DNA from: Sphaerolaimus hirsutus
Lineage: Eukaryota; Nematoda; Chromadorea; Monhysterida; Sphaerolaimidae
Direction: 5' to 3'
Length of the DNA stretch: 64,000 nt
NCBI GenBank assembly: GCA_964036195.1
Contig: OZ038450.1
Location: forward strand, 4,280,701-4,344,700
This document shows, in pieces, positions 44,767 through 55,044 of this stretch. The notes under the pieces are model-generated. The model was not told where the DNA came from. It was given only the letters and a program-made list of their open reading frames with translations, and made no database searches. The position numbers were made by a program, and so were the translations under genes. Position 1 is the first letter of the stretch. Each line of letters starts with the position of its first letter.

Positions 44767-46640
44767 AACTACACTTATATGTGCAATATTTCGCCAAGAT
44801 ACCATAGTTGTTAAAATGAATTTACTTTTACAAAAGATCACATTTTGCTCTATTAATTATTAGGCCTTAGGCACTAATTGAAAATTTCGATGAAAAATGT
44901 TTCTGCCATAGACAAAATCAAGCAATTACACTCGCAAATTATCATTTTGAGGGTGTTTTTCACTTTCTCTCTCCACGTTCTGCAAAAGGGCCACTTTTTT
45001 CTGCGACTACAAAAAGTGCCGTTATATTGGAAGTAAGACAGCAAAGGTATATAAATATGAAAAAGTACGGTAAGGGCAATACACAAGTGCCCCTCAGCTG
45101 GAAACCAGCTGATCCAAAGCTCGAATGCATTTAATCCCACAGTTAATTTAACCAGAGATGTAGATTCGCATTTAGGTATGCAAAACGACTTGTGCGAGAT
45201 AATCAGTGATTCAGTGCAGTGAAGGATTTGAAGACACGCCGGGATCTACACATAGTTGTTAAAACGTATTTAGGTACTTTTACTCAAAAAATACGTATAC
45301 TCGAGTTTCGAGTACTGAGTAAATACGTTTACGTTTCCTCAGAAAAAGTATCAGTACTCGCTTTTATGTATACTTTTTCAAAGAACTCGAGTATAGAAAA
45401 CTTATTTCAGATAGTCTTTTATACAGTGTTTTAAAGGAAAAAACAACAATGTGAATACCGGTCAAAATAGGGGAAAATCGTCGAAAATGGGCACATGAGC
45501 ACATAAATTGCCAAAAATTGCAGAAGATAGGCAAAAATTACTGAAAATTAACGATTTTGAAAAACAATTTCGGTTAAAATTGTCAAAATTACTCACGTTT
45601 ACGTTTTCTGGATGAAAAAGTATGTTTACTCACGTTTACTCGCGAGTAAAAGTTAAAAAAATACTTAACGTATTATTTATGCACTCAGGGGGTGAGTAAA
45701 AAATGAATACTTTACGTTTACGTATACTTTGAGAAAAGTTTGGTATTTTTTACAACTCTGGATCTACATACATATTGAAATGACTTTAACTGACTCGGGC
45801 AGCGGCAAAAAAGTCAGAAAATTCAGATGCACAAAGGCTAAAAAACGAAGATAAGCTGTGTTTTTGCACACGTAAAAATCCATCCTAAATTGCAGATATC
45901 AGCCACTTCATGACATTCAAACATATTGAGAACTTTATAAGTGCAACCATTTTGATTGTGATTGCAAAAGCCACAAATTTACACGGAATTTGTGTGGTCG
46001 AAGAGGCGCATATAATATTTTGCGTGATCGCCAACACACCGTTTCATCAAATATACCAGCTTTTATAACCATTTTTAAAAGGCTTGATATAAGCCTGGCT
46101 GTCGGTTCCGCAAGTGGCATAGTTAAAAGTTTAGAGAAAAGCAGGTGAAATGTCACATGGCAAGTCAATCAAAGTAAAAAGTGAAATTATACCTAAGTAA
46201 AAAGTAAATGTACTTGAGGAACTAGCCATGTACTACTTACAACTAGGTAAATAAACTAAATGATACACAGTGAAGAAACTCGTTTCAGCAGGAATGAGGT
46301 GGTCTATAAAGATTATGAGCCAATGGATTGTGGCAATGGTGGATAATTTTTCTGAAACATTGATCAAGGTGTTGATACTTTTTGCCTTTTAACGTCAATC
46401 ACTCCTATTAAAATACATACGCAATAATTTTCAAAATAATAGGCACATTTCATATCATTTAACTAATGATTAAACAGAGTAATCAAACAAGCAATCCATG
46501 TAAATATATATGAATTTATTTGCGTGCATTTTTTAATTCATTTTTCGGTAAAATCGGTAATAGATAGTGGTTAGAACAAGCATCATCTAAGGAGACCAGC
46601 TTCTTACGACACACATGAATTATTACATAAACATAAGGCC

Positions 46641-46687
46641 GGAATTAGAGCTCAGCGTCGATTCGACGTGAAATGATGACGTGAAAT
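46641..46687 (+). repeat. Left terminal inverted repeat of the 8.4-kb element
   Basis: 47 bp starting GGAATTAGAGCTCAGCGTCG and ending ATGACGTGAAAT, identical to the reverse complement of 54998-55044. Preceded by TAAGGCC. Confidence 0.93.
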
Positions 46688-46905
46688 GTTTTCGTGAAAT
46701 TAATTACACGAGTGTGGATCATGCTACGGGTCTACAATTTTCTAAGGATAATATATGAATCAATAACTTAATCGTGTCCAATACTGAGTGTTATCAGCCA
46801 CAACTAGAGCGAATTGAAAAATTCAATTTTTATCATTTCACGTCATCATCATTTCACGTCACAGTGTCAGGGAACAACTTGACATTTCACGTCAGACTTT
46901 TGCTT

Positions 46906-47535
46906 TCACGTCAGACTTTTGCTTGCTGCCGCTTTCTGGTCGCCGCAGCCTGTAATATATACGATGATTTTTATAAATGAGATGTAAATTTGAAATAGGG
47001 TTCGTATTTTTACTTGGTAAACCCACATTTTGCGCATAAAATCCAGTGTTAAATGGGCAACCACTTTCTGGCCAGACAGGGCAGTGTGCAGCCCATCCCT
47101 AGATATCAAACGGACCATTGCCTGGACTGGAGATTGCACCCCGAGAATTTCATAGTTATTCAGGCAGAAATCCATTATGGGTAGCACCATGACAAATTTT
47201 GTGCGCGCATGTAGAAAACTGGTCAGCGATTGTTCCATGTCCAGGAAGAAGTAAAATATTTCTTTTGCCAGTTGTTCACACCATACTGAGCCATGATAAT
47301 CGGGCAGTGTAGGTCCGATTAGACTCAGTAAAATTCTACCATGTGGCTGCAATTTCAGATTCCCACTGTTGAGTACACTTTCACACATTTCAAAAATCGG
47401 AAGTAGAAAATTTTCTCGAATATTGACACCCGAAACATTTGTGGCCATTGAGTGTTCTAGATCGCAGCTGTTCAATACTGCTCGAACCAATACAATGTCG
47501 TAGGGAGTAGAATTTTGACAATATTTCAGCAATGT
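46906..47535 (-). CDS. Continuation of the giant frame after a single TGA
   Basis: The same reading frame resumes directly after the TGA at 47538-47536 and stays open for about 209 codons to a stop at 46906. It is protein-like throughout (IVLVRAVLNSCDLEHSM, KLQPHGRILLSLIGPTLP, FYFFLDMEQSLTSFLHARTK). Around the TGA another frame reads IIFGATASMHLNIAEILSKF, also protein-like, so the gap may reflect a pair of compensating frameshifts, a short unrecognised intron or stop readthrough. No independent ATG with good context precedes the block. Confidence 0.6.
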   Translation of the reverse strand, partial: TLLKYCQNSTPYDIVLVRAVLNSCDLEHSMATNVSGVNIRENFLLPIFEMCESVLNSGNLKLQPHGRILLSLIGPTLPDYHGSVWCEQLAKEIFYFFLDMEQSLTSFLHARTKFVMVLPIMDFCLNNYEILGVQSPVQAMVRLISRDGLHTALSGQKVVAHLTLDFMRKMWVYQVKIRTLFQIYISFIKIIVYITGCGDQKAAASKSLT

Positions 47536-50500
47536 TCAAATGCATGGAAGCCGTTGCCCCGAAAATAATGTCGACGTTGTGTCAACTTTCAAGTTGACAT
47601 TTTGATATTCGGCTTGTTTTTCTATTTCCGGAAGTAGGCCCACACTGGTGCTGTCACCCGTAAGTAGTAGAGTGAAAAAGTACGAAGTGTCAATGCACGG
47701 TGCAACATCGAAATCAGGAATCTCATCATGCATGGCCCTACTATCAGAGCTCCTGTACCCTGTCATGGGTCCAAAAGGTTTGCAGATTTGCAGTTTTCGA
47801 AGTATAGATATCGGAGCAAGTAGAGTGTTATTAAACAGTCGTTCCCGCATCAGTTTTTGTTCCGGGATTCTACTTTTTTCAATCAGATGCCGCATGAATT
47901 TGGAGATTTTTGACTGATTTTTCATTGAGAGGTCACAGAGATCCACAATTTCTGTGGCGCCGATGACTGTGCCACCCCGATTTTGGCCTCGAAAAGTGCA
48001 CAGCGCATCACGAACCTGAGTGTTGGAGGATTTCGAGTTGGTACGACCTTCACTTTTTTCGACCCCAAAAACCAGCTGAGCGGCACTTGCCTTTTGAGGC
48101 GCCGCTGTCGCTGAAGCACGATCTACGGTTGGCGCTGGCGGAGATTCTGCGAAATTTTTGCATATTTTACATACTTTACAATGCCACATAGTGACCAGCA
48201 GGACAGCATCAAGGATGGTATTGTAATCAAGCACCCCCAATATGCATAATACACATTTTTCCACATATTTGTATTTTTCCCTATTTTTGACAATTTCGAA
48301 CTTGTTATGTTTTAAACCTCCCCTTGTCAACATGTTGTTGATCACCGTTTCGAAAAATATCATCGCAATCCCATTGAAACGTGTAAATATCATCACAACA
48401 GAAAAGCACGCAGAAAAAGACAAAAATGTTTCCAGTTCTAACACACCAAAATCCACATCATGCTCATCAAACAGATTCCCTTGGTCGTGGACTTCGCCCT
48501 CGTCTTGTTCGACTTCATATGGTGCAGGGGTGACCAGATTTTCATCGAGTTCATCGGCAGAGTCACCATCGTCTAGCAGAAAAGGGGCAATTTGCTGTTC
48601 ACCTTCAACGGGTACGGCACCCTGTTCGGCCTGGACTGCACCCTGTTCGGCATGGACTGCACCCTGTTCGATGTTGACAGGCGCCGGTTTTGTTGACAGT
48701 TTATTCTGGCCCTCAATTATACGCAGTAGATGATCCATGCGTGCGTTCAGCGCGGAAACCTCCGAGGTCGCTGCGAATGGTGTGTGTACAATTGTTTGTA
48801 TATTTTTTATATTCGGCGTTGAGATTAACCACTGGGAAGCATTATTCAAAAGTATGAATTTTCTGATAATTTTTAAGATACGTATACGCAGATCTAACAT
48901 TATGCATAATACGCAAGGTGTTTCCAAAGTATTTACCTGTTTTTGTATATTTTTCACCAGAAAGCGATACATTTTTGTTCTAATTTTTATAAAGCTATGA
49001 GTGAGTTTCATTTTCAATGTCATCCATATCACGTATATTATTGCGATACACCTCTTGTGTAGATAAAATGTTGCACTATGAACCAACTCACCGCTGGATG
49101 AAGCTTGTCCATTATCGACTGTTTCGGGCTTTTCAACTGTGTCAATTTCACCGTCTTCTGTTTCGATCGCAGGCTCAGGAGCGTTTACTCTCGCCCTACT
49201 GAAAGCGGCTTGTACGGGTGTGGCGGATACACTCCCCCTGCCACGATAATTCGGCCCGCGCGTGAACGAGGATCCCCTTTGATTTTGTCCGCGACCTCTG
49301 TATGCATCATTTTGTGGAAAAAATGCCTGTGGGGGTCCCCCTGCGAGGGCAGCACCCCTTCCACCGCGAGCACCGCCACGGGGGGCCGACGCCAATACCC
49401 CCCCGCGACCCCGCCTCGCCTGCAAATTTTTATTCAATTTTTGCATTGTGTGATTGTATGACAAGTTAAGCAAGCTAGCGGCATTATTCAAGCGACAAAG
49501 GGTTTTGTACATGCGGATAAGGGTTAGAAGCCACAACACATCAAAATGTAAGTTCCAACATATATATATATGCATACTCACCATTGGGCTGTTAGAGCCC
49601 CCATAATATAGTATCAAGTACAATAATTTAGTAATGTGGTGGTAGTTGAGAATACAGATTATAATTTTTGGTTGTTGCACGAATTTCGGATATACAAACA
49701 TATTTAGGTGTAATTGTATTTGAGTTGGTGTCGATAAGTAACCGTAGGGTGCAGTGAGAGATTTTAAGACTCGGAAAAACATGAACGTTATGTTTCCGCA
49801 GCATATTAAAGTCTCTCGCTTCAAACATCCACCAGTTTCAGAACACAAAACATTTTTGGTATTTTGACGACTCGTTTGAGTCAAATCGACCTGTGGACTT
49901 CGATTCAAGCGGTAGCTCACCTTGTTCGGATCCCTTAGCATAGTGTAAACCACCCGCATACTACCCGTAGGGTCGTTTATTTTCCAGTGCGCCTTTTTAT
50001 CGTATTCTTCAAAAATCCCAAATTCAGGCGCAGTAACCCATTTGCCATTGGAATCACGCATGCGGTATGCGTAATCGGGGGTGATGCAGGCCCTAGTTTC
50101 CATCAGACATTCCCCCCACAGATTCATGAACGGGGATCTGTAACATGCGCCAACCATTGTGCCAAGTGCAACCTGCATGGATGAATAAACGATTCCCACT
50201 GTCGTTATCGACAAATTCGTGCGAAAGATTATTATTTGCAATGTCCAGATGGAACTATTTTTAAAGCATTTACGTTCAGTGCGTAAGAAACTCCCCGGAA
50301 AGCGTAGAATTACCATCATGTCGATAATGTCGCATGCAACCATTTCAGTATTAACTAGTTTGTATTTTTTATAATTTTGGCTGATGTCCAAGTATTTGAG
50401 AAATCTATCTAAAATGGCACCCCAAGGTTCAATTTTAGGGCCGACCCCCGCAACCATGTGTTTGGCAAAAACAAGGCGTACCTCTGTAGACAGTTTGTCG

Positions 50501-53500
50501 GCGCCACACATCAATGCACCCCTGAAACCACTATTTGGAAATGAGCCAGTGCATCGAATGAAACGGGGATTGTCTTTGACTGTGTTGCCCGCACGCTCCT
50601 TCCCGGTTTGCCACAGTAGTTGTCTGTGAGATGTCAGAGGGATATGTAACGAGCTATTTTGGGAGGTGACTGGTTTCTTATGAGACTGTATTTGTAAAAC
50701 AAGTTGACAATCAGATCGAAATAGTTCATAGTGATTTTCTATCTGCTTATTCACAGATATCACGTTTTTTGAGTACATATTGCCCCTAGGATTAATATGA
50801 GAGAACATACACATTCCCGTTAACTTCAAATTTACATGCATACATCTATAAATGAGAGATAAATTATTCAAATTTGCGATAAACCACCTGAATTTTGGGT
50901 TATTCGTGACTGCATTCTTCATGATTTTTTTCAAACTGCGATAGGCAACTGTGGATTTTGCTTCTTCTATTGAGTTGTATAGCATTTCAAAGGCAGCAGA
51001 TCCAGGATTGAACCAATTTGGGCCAATTACGGCATTTCCCTGTGCCAATTGTTCCTGCCAGATCATGCTCCAGGCCGCATTCATGCGGCCAACAAACTCA
51101 TTGTACTTTCTGTCGAAATTGACACCATTATGCTGGACAAAGTACACATTGCATGCGTAAACCGCATTTTCCAGTTCTGTACCGCCAACAGCTTTAGCCT
51201 CCGCCTGTGTGATATACAGGATGGATAGTGTATCAATAATTATTTTACGGTATATATTCAAATATAATGCGATCCCAGCGGAAATTGTTTGTGTTCCATA
51301 TCTTAAGTGTAAAATATGTGCATTTGATACATGAATTGCAATTTTAGCTTCTACCACATCCATTTTTTGAATAGACAAAACCAAATGTACATGTTTAGTT
51401 AGTGAGGACAAATAATCCACCCTTCTAACCATCATCATCGCTAGCGCCATGCAGGGGAATTTTTGGCCACCTTGGATAATGGTTAACGGGAACATGAAGC
51501 CCAATATGTCGAGGGGATCCGTAAGATTGACGAGTAGGTCAGTTTCAGCCGCGCGCCCCCTATACTCCTTTGGAATTTCACCGAGCACGGCTGGGACAGT
51601 CTGAGTGGGATGCGAGACATTTTTAACAAGAATTCGATAACAATTTGTTTGTTTTTTGTCAAACCCCAGTATACTACAAAAATTATTCGAGTTTTTGTTT
51701 ACAATGGGGTCCCTAGCGCATTTTATACAATTCACACTTCGGAGGCTTATATCTAACTCCACTTTTACAACATTAGCAACGCCCGTGTAAAGTATAAAGC
51801 CAACCTGCGTTCCAGGTTGTTGAGCAGCGGGCAGTTCGACTTTAACTCGTTTCGACGGCACCCCATCTTGAATTTGCTCCGGTTTGCGCTTCAAAGTCGC
51901 AGGCGGGTTGGAGACAATTTGTGCAAATGTGGCGGGTTTTTTCTCCAAGGTTGAGATTTTGTCGCGAATGTCCGTGATACTGGCCAGCAATTCGTCGCGT
52001 TTGCACAGACACTGTAGGGGGTGTACTTTACTCATTTTGTAAAACTTTTTGTGCAATTGTATTACGATACGTTTTGTAAGACCGTAGCCGTGTTGGTTGT
52101 GATAATATAGGGGAAACACAGGGACTGTGTAAAATGTTTGTGCAATAGCCATCTTGTACCCATTTTTACCCGTATTTTGAGATATCAATATAGTTTCACA
52201 CACACAATGTTCACTAAATCCCAAACAGTACAAAATCGACCCCAAACCAGCCTCTTTGGCGTTTTCATCCAGTTTATCGTCAATTTTCACAGTGTCATCG
52301 ATTAGCATTGTGATGTCGCCCTCAATTTGGTCCAATTTAGCGTATATTCCATCACAGTCTTCCTTGATCCCGGTCGCGAGATCAGCCAAAAGCACTTCAA
52401 TCTGTGAGGACGATTTTATTGTAATAACAATATTATGTCGCAAATGACCCACTTTCTTTATACATTGTTTACTGATAAGAGAGGAATCCCAATATGTTAA
52501 CGTATTATACAGTATGTACGTATTATATATATCAAAAATTTTCAGATGTATTCTTAATTTTTTTATTCCGTAAAAAGCGTGTGCCGCAATCAGAACGGCA
52601 AGATGAAATACGGGTCTCAAACTAACACGCTCACTGAACTTTGTCATTATGTTCAGTTCCGACATGGTGTGGTGAAGCATATGTGTGCTTAACATGACCG
52701 CCCTGGACACGTTGTCGGACGGGTCCATGGCCTTGATGCACGTGCGCAGTTCCGCCATCATTACATCCGGCTCGAAGGGCGCCCCCCCCACGGAATATTG
52801 GCGACGCAGTTCGGCGGAATAACTGTTCCAATTGAAAAAGTACGAGCATCTCGGGGCGTTGGGATCTGTGTTTAAGGATACGAGATGATTAGACCATGCC
52901 GTATATTCGATATTCAACCTCGTCTCTACATTACTCTTATTCGTCACAATTGTGTGATAAAACGGCCTCGACCAAATTTTTACCGTCATTATAGATTGGA
53001 TTGATTTTTGGTCATTTTTTATGTTATTTTGCATTAGGATGGAGGCAGCACCCCACATGAGACATGTCGAAATAGGGATAGTTGAAATATAGGCCATTTT
53101 CGGATACAAATAAAACCAACATAAATGTGCCTGCATTCTTTCCATACTCATAGTGGGATTGTTCAGAGCGACCATTGGTGCCTTCAAATTTACGCCGCCC
53201 AGTCTTTTATTCGATTTTTCTAATGCCGCAACCCGTCGCTTTTTTGCCAGCGCGCTCGATTCGGCACCTAGTGGGTGCGTATTGTATAGGGTAAGTTGTG
53301 AAATGTTGGTGAGAGTCATATTTACAGATAATTGATAACTTCTAAATGTACATTTCCACCTCATACGATCCAACCCCACATGAGACATGTTGAAATAGGG
53401 ACAGTTGAAATGTAGAAAAATTTCGGATATTGTGTTTGTTTCATCGCCTGAACTGTCAAAAAACATTTTTGGGGTACATTGCATAATGTCAATTGAACTC

Positions 53501-54855
53501 CCCCAAAACACGCGTGTCATTTTATGCTCATTTCGATCAACACAATTATTTTTGTGTGTGATAACTGCTTCGTATCTAATACATAGATTGTAGCCGTAAG
53601 AGCATACTTCAAATAACGACCCACCTGATGACAAGACCGGTGCCGGTTCCTGGTCGATTTTCTCATTTTTCTGATTTGGGGTGTCTTCTTTCAGTTTATC
53701 CGTCGATTTCGATCTCGTTTTGACATTTTGCGGGATAGAAGCGCTAACAACGGTTGGTGGCTCCACAATCGGGGGGGCCGTGCCAAATTCAGGGGATAAT
53801 TCACCCCCCTCACTCTCCCTGCGATATTTGTGTATTGCATTATTATCAACTAGTTGTAGGACATATCTTACATTTACATATATTGTGATCGACATGAATT
53901 TTAGCTGGCTCAAATCATGATACTTTTTCCATAGTATTCTAGCTGTACCGTAACTAGACCATGTGTGATATATTTGTAAAAATATCCGATGCATTGGATG
54001 TCTATTTACAACTGTCTTTGCAATTACCCCCCATTGCATATACATTAAAACAGATTTAGATGCTACCGACCGCATTTCAGCTATGCGCATGGGATGGGGT
54101 GTCGTTGTATAGTTCCGTCCGCGATGGTGACGCGTCTTGGCCCAAACAACCCTCAGCGCCTTCTGTTCCTCATTTGGCAGATTTGAAATCGCTTCCTGCG
54201 AGGGATTAGGTGAGATATATAGGTGATTAGTTTTCTTAACCGCGAGAGCAGTTCTCGTGATATACTTTTTTTCTGCATTTTTCAATTCATATTTCTCAAT
54301 ATCTATTTTTGAAAACCAACTAAGTATTCCATTCCGATACCATAGTCGGTGTCTATGCGTATCATACGACAAGAATGTAGGTAAAGATAGTATTTTCAAC
54401 AATGTTCTAACATAACTCACTTCAAACTTTTCCTGGTCACATATCGACAGTAATTCTGTCGTTTCATTTTCTTCCGGCAATGGTTCTTCATATGTTGTGG
54501 TCGACCCTTTCGTCGAGCGAGTACGCCTTTTAGGTTGGTCGTCCATTAGGTTAGTAATAAATATTGTTAGAATATTAACGCGCCATCGCCCTCTGCAATT
54601 AAGGGGTATTTTGAATATTTGGCAGCCTGCCAAAATTTTGAAAAAAATTTCGAAGGGGACCCTTGCATGTGCTTTTATGCGTACAAGGGTACATGCAGCG
54701 ACAATATCCGTCGCTTGCATTAAATAGTGGTATGGCTCATATTCGAGCTCATATAAATAAGAAAGACCCTTTTTGGGTCGAGCCAAATATTCTTGGCTCA
54801 GTGCCAGAAAGGCACGGTCAGCTAATTTGCCGACCATGTGCATCCAACTGTCCAT
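47536..54855 (-). CDS. Giant open frame of the 8.4-kb element (function unknown)
   Basis: The frame is open from a GTG at 54906; the first ATG in it is 54855 (MDSWMHMVGKLADRAFLALS), and a later ATG at 54546 opens a very protein-like block (MDDQPKRRTRSTKG). It runs to a TGA at 47538-47536. Conserved-looking blocks include an acidic region with EGGELSPEFGTAPP, a coiled-coil pair (around 52400-52250 and 52011-51900, with the basic linker PSKRVKVELP), a hydrophilic block ACYRSPFMNLWGECLMETRA, an RGG-rich block (ARGGRGAALAGG, RGRGSVSATP) at 49419-49092, and a tandem EQGAVHAEQGAVQAEQGAVP repeat near 48660-48600. Tyr/Ile/Lys-rich stretches between these blocks look like introns that happen to be open. 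I do not recognise the protein family. Confidence 0.7.
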   Translation of the reverse strand: MDSWMHMVGKLADRAFLALSQEYLARPKKGLSYLYELEYEPYHYLMQATDIVAACTLVRIKAHARVPFEIFFKILAGCQIFKIPLNCRGRWRVNILTIFITNLMDDQPKRRTRSTKGSTTTYEEPLPEENETTELLSICDQEKFEVSYVRTLLKILSLPTFLSYDTHRHRLWYRNGILSWFSKIDIEKYELKNAEKKYITRTALAVKKTNHLYISPNPSQEAISNLPNEEQKALRVVWAKTRHHRGRNYTTTPHPMRIAEMRSVASKSVLMYMQWGVIAKTVVNRHPMHRIFLQIYHTWSSYGTARILWKKYHDLSQLKFMSITIYVNVRYVLQLVDNNAIHKYRRESEGGELSPEFGTAPPIVEPPTVVSASIPQNVKTRSKSTDKLKEDTPNQKNEKIDQEPAPVLSSGGSLFEVCSYGYNLCIRYEAVITHKNNCVDRNEHKMTRVFWGSSIDIMQCTPKMFFDSSGDETNTISEIFLHFNCPYFNMSHVGLDRMRWKCTFRSYQLSVNMTLTNISQLTLYNTHPLGAESSALAKKRRVAALEKSNKRLGGVNLKAPMVALNNPTMSMERMQAHLCWFYLYPKMAYISTIPISTCLMWGAASILMQNNIKNDQKSIQSIMTVKIWSRPFYHTIVTNKSNVETRLNIEYTAWSNHLVSLNTDPNAPRCSYFFNWNSYSAELRRQYSVGGAPFEPDVMMAELRTCIKAMDPSDNVSRAVMLSTHMLHHTMSELNIMTKFSERVSLRPVFHLAVLIAAHAFYGIKKLRIHLKIFDIYNTYILYNTLTYWDSSLISKQCIKKVGHLRHNIVITIKSSSQIEVLLADLATGIKEDCDGIYAKLDQIEGDITMLIDDTVKIDDKLDENAKEAGLGSILYCLGFSEHCVCETILISQNTGKNGYKMAIAQTFYTVPVFPLYYHNQHGYGLTKRIVIQLHKKFYKMSKVHPLQCLCKRDELLASITDIRDKISTLEKKPATFAQIVSNPPATLKRKPEQIQDGVPSKRVKVELPAAQQPGTQVGFILYTGVANVVKVELDISLRSVNCIKCARDPIVNKNSNNFCSILGFDKKQTNCYRILVKNVSHPTQTVPAVLGEIPKEYRGRAAETDLLVNLTDPLDILGFMFPLTIIQGGQKFPCMALAMMMVRRVDYLSSLTKHVHLVLSIQKMDVVEAKIAIHVSNAHILHLRYGTQTISAGIALYLNIYRKIIIDTLSILYITQAEAKAVGGTELENAVYACNVYFVQHNGVNFDRKYNEFVGRMNAAWSMIWQEQLAQGNAVIGPNWFNPGSAAFEMLYNSIEEAKSTVAYRSLKKIMKNAVTNNPKFRWFIANLNNLSLIYRCMHVNLKLTGMCMFSHINPRGNMYSKNVISVNKQIENHYELFRSDCQLVLQIQSHKKPVTSQNSSLHIPLTSHRQLLWQTGKERAGNTVKDNPRFIRCTGSFPNSGFRGALMCGADKLSTEVRLVFAKHMVAGVGPKIEPWGAILDRFLKYLDISQNYKKYKLVNTEMVACDIIDMMVILRFPGSFLRTERKCFKNSSIWTLQIIIFRTNLSITTVGIVYSSMQVALGTMVGACYRSPFMNLWGECLMETRACITPDYAYRMRDSNGKWVTAPEFGIFEEYDKKAHWKINDPTGSMRVVYTMLRDPNKVSYRLNRSPQVDLTQTSRQNTKNVLCSETGGCLKRETLICCGNITFMFFRVLKSLTAPYGYLSTPTQIQLHLNMFVYPKFVQQPKIIICILNYHHITKLLYLILYYGGSNSPMVSMHIYICWNLHFDVLWLLTLIRMYKTLCRLNNAASLLNLSYNHTMQKLNKNLQARRGRGGVLASAPRGGARGGRGAALAGGPPQAFFPQNDAYRGRGQNQRGSSFTRGPNYRGRGSVSATPVQAAFSRARVNAPEPAIETEDGEIDTVEKPETVDNGQASSSGELVHSATFYLHKRCIAIIYVIWMTLKMKLTHSFIKIRTKMYRFLVKNIQKQVNTLETPCVLCIMLDLRIRILKIIRKFILLNNASQWLISTPNIKNIQTIVHTPFAATSEVSALNARMDHLLRIIEGQNKLSTKPAPVNIEQGAVHAEQGAVQAEQGAVPVEGEQQIAPFLLDDGDSADELDENLVTPAPYEVEQDEGEVHDQGNLFDEHDVDFGVLELETFLSFSACFSVVMIFTRFNGIAMIFFETVINNMLTRGGLKHNKFEIVKNREKYKYVEKCVLCILGVLDYNTILDAVLLVTMWHCKVCKICKNFAESPPAPTVDRASATAAPQKASAAQLVFGVEKSEGRTNSKSSNTQVRDALCTFRGQNRGGTVIGATEIVDLCDLSMKNQSKISKFMRHLIEKSRIPEQKLMRERLFNNTLLAPISILRKLQICKPFGPMTGYRSSDSRAMHDEIPDFDVAPCIDTSYFFTLLLTGDSTSVGLLPEIEKQAEYQNVNLKVDTTSTLFSGQRLPCI
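48147..54420 (-). other. Intron-like blocks inside the giant frame, multiples of three and stop-free
   Basis: Candidate GT...AG blocks on the minus strand, with lengths: 54420-54196 (225), 53147-52866 (282), 51804-51601 (204), 50887-50624 (264), 50481-50173 (309), 49920-49420 (501), 49091-48771 (321), 48446-48147 (300). Donors include GTGAGTTATG, GTATGG, GTTGGC, GTGAGC and GTGAGTTGG; acceptors include CCCTCGCAG, AAACACAG, CCCACTCAG, TCTCACAG, CATGCAG, TTTGCAG and ATTCGCAG. All eight lengths are divisible by three and none holds an in-frame stop. Further, less clear blocks are near 54070-53819, 53630-53268, 52611-52402, 52250-52012 and 51429-51205. Removing them leaves GC-richer, more hydrophilic exons. 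Whether they are spliced is not shown by the sequence. Confidence 0.6.
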
Positions 54856-54997
54856 TTTGGACGTTCGCTGAACACACTGGGCGGTCAACTCGACCGCCCA
54901 TCTCACACCTACCCAAGATCTTGCGATCTTAGTCTCAGACAGCGTTGATTAGCGTGTCTATCCAAGAAATCGACTTTTTCTTTTTTTCATTCTTTCG

Positions 54998-55044
54998 ATT
55001 TCACGTCATCATTTCACGTCGAATCGACGCTGAGCTCTAATTCC
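54998..55044 (-). repeat. Right terminal inverted repeat of the 8.4-kb element
   Basis: Starts ATTTCACGTCATCATTTCAC and ends GAGCTCTAATTCC, a perfect complement of the left repeat. It lies about 90-140 bp upstream of the giant frame, so any promoter must be inside or just below this repeat. Confidence 0.93.

Larger units (their letters stand above)
39247..46636. other. No gene recognised; small elements only
   Basis: Holds TTTACTCGAGTAC-family copies (39268-39640, 42345-42785, 43935-44080, 45243-45765), CCTCGAAATAC-family copies (40478-40560, 40923-41250, 42180-42290, 44306-44766), the element at 43182-43907, the TATACTC repeat at 41756-42002 and poly-G runs. No exon-like coding sequence was found by eye. 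Confidence 0.6.

Noticed and set aside
47536-47538. TGA read as selenocysteine
   Set aside because: No selenoprotein context or SECIS element could be identified; frameshift, intron or ordinary stop are simpler.
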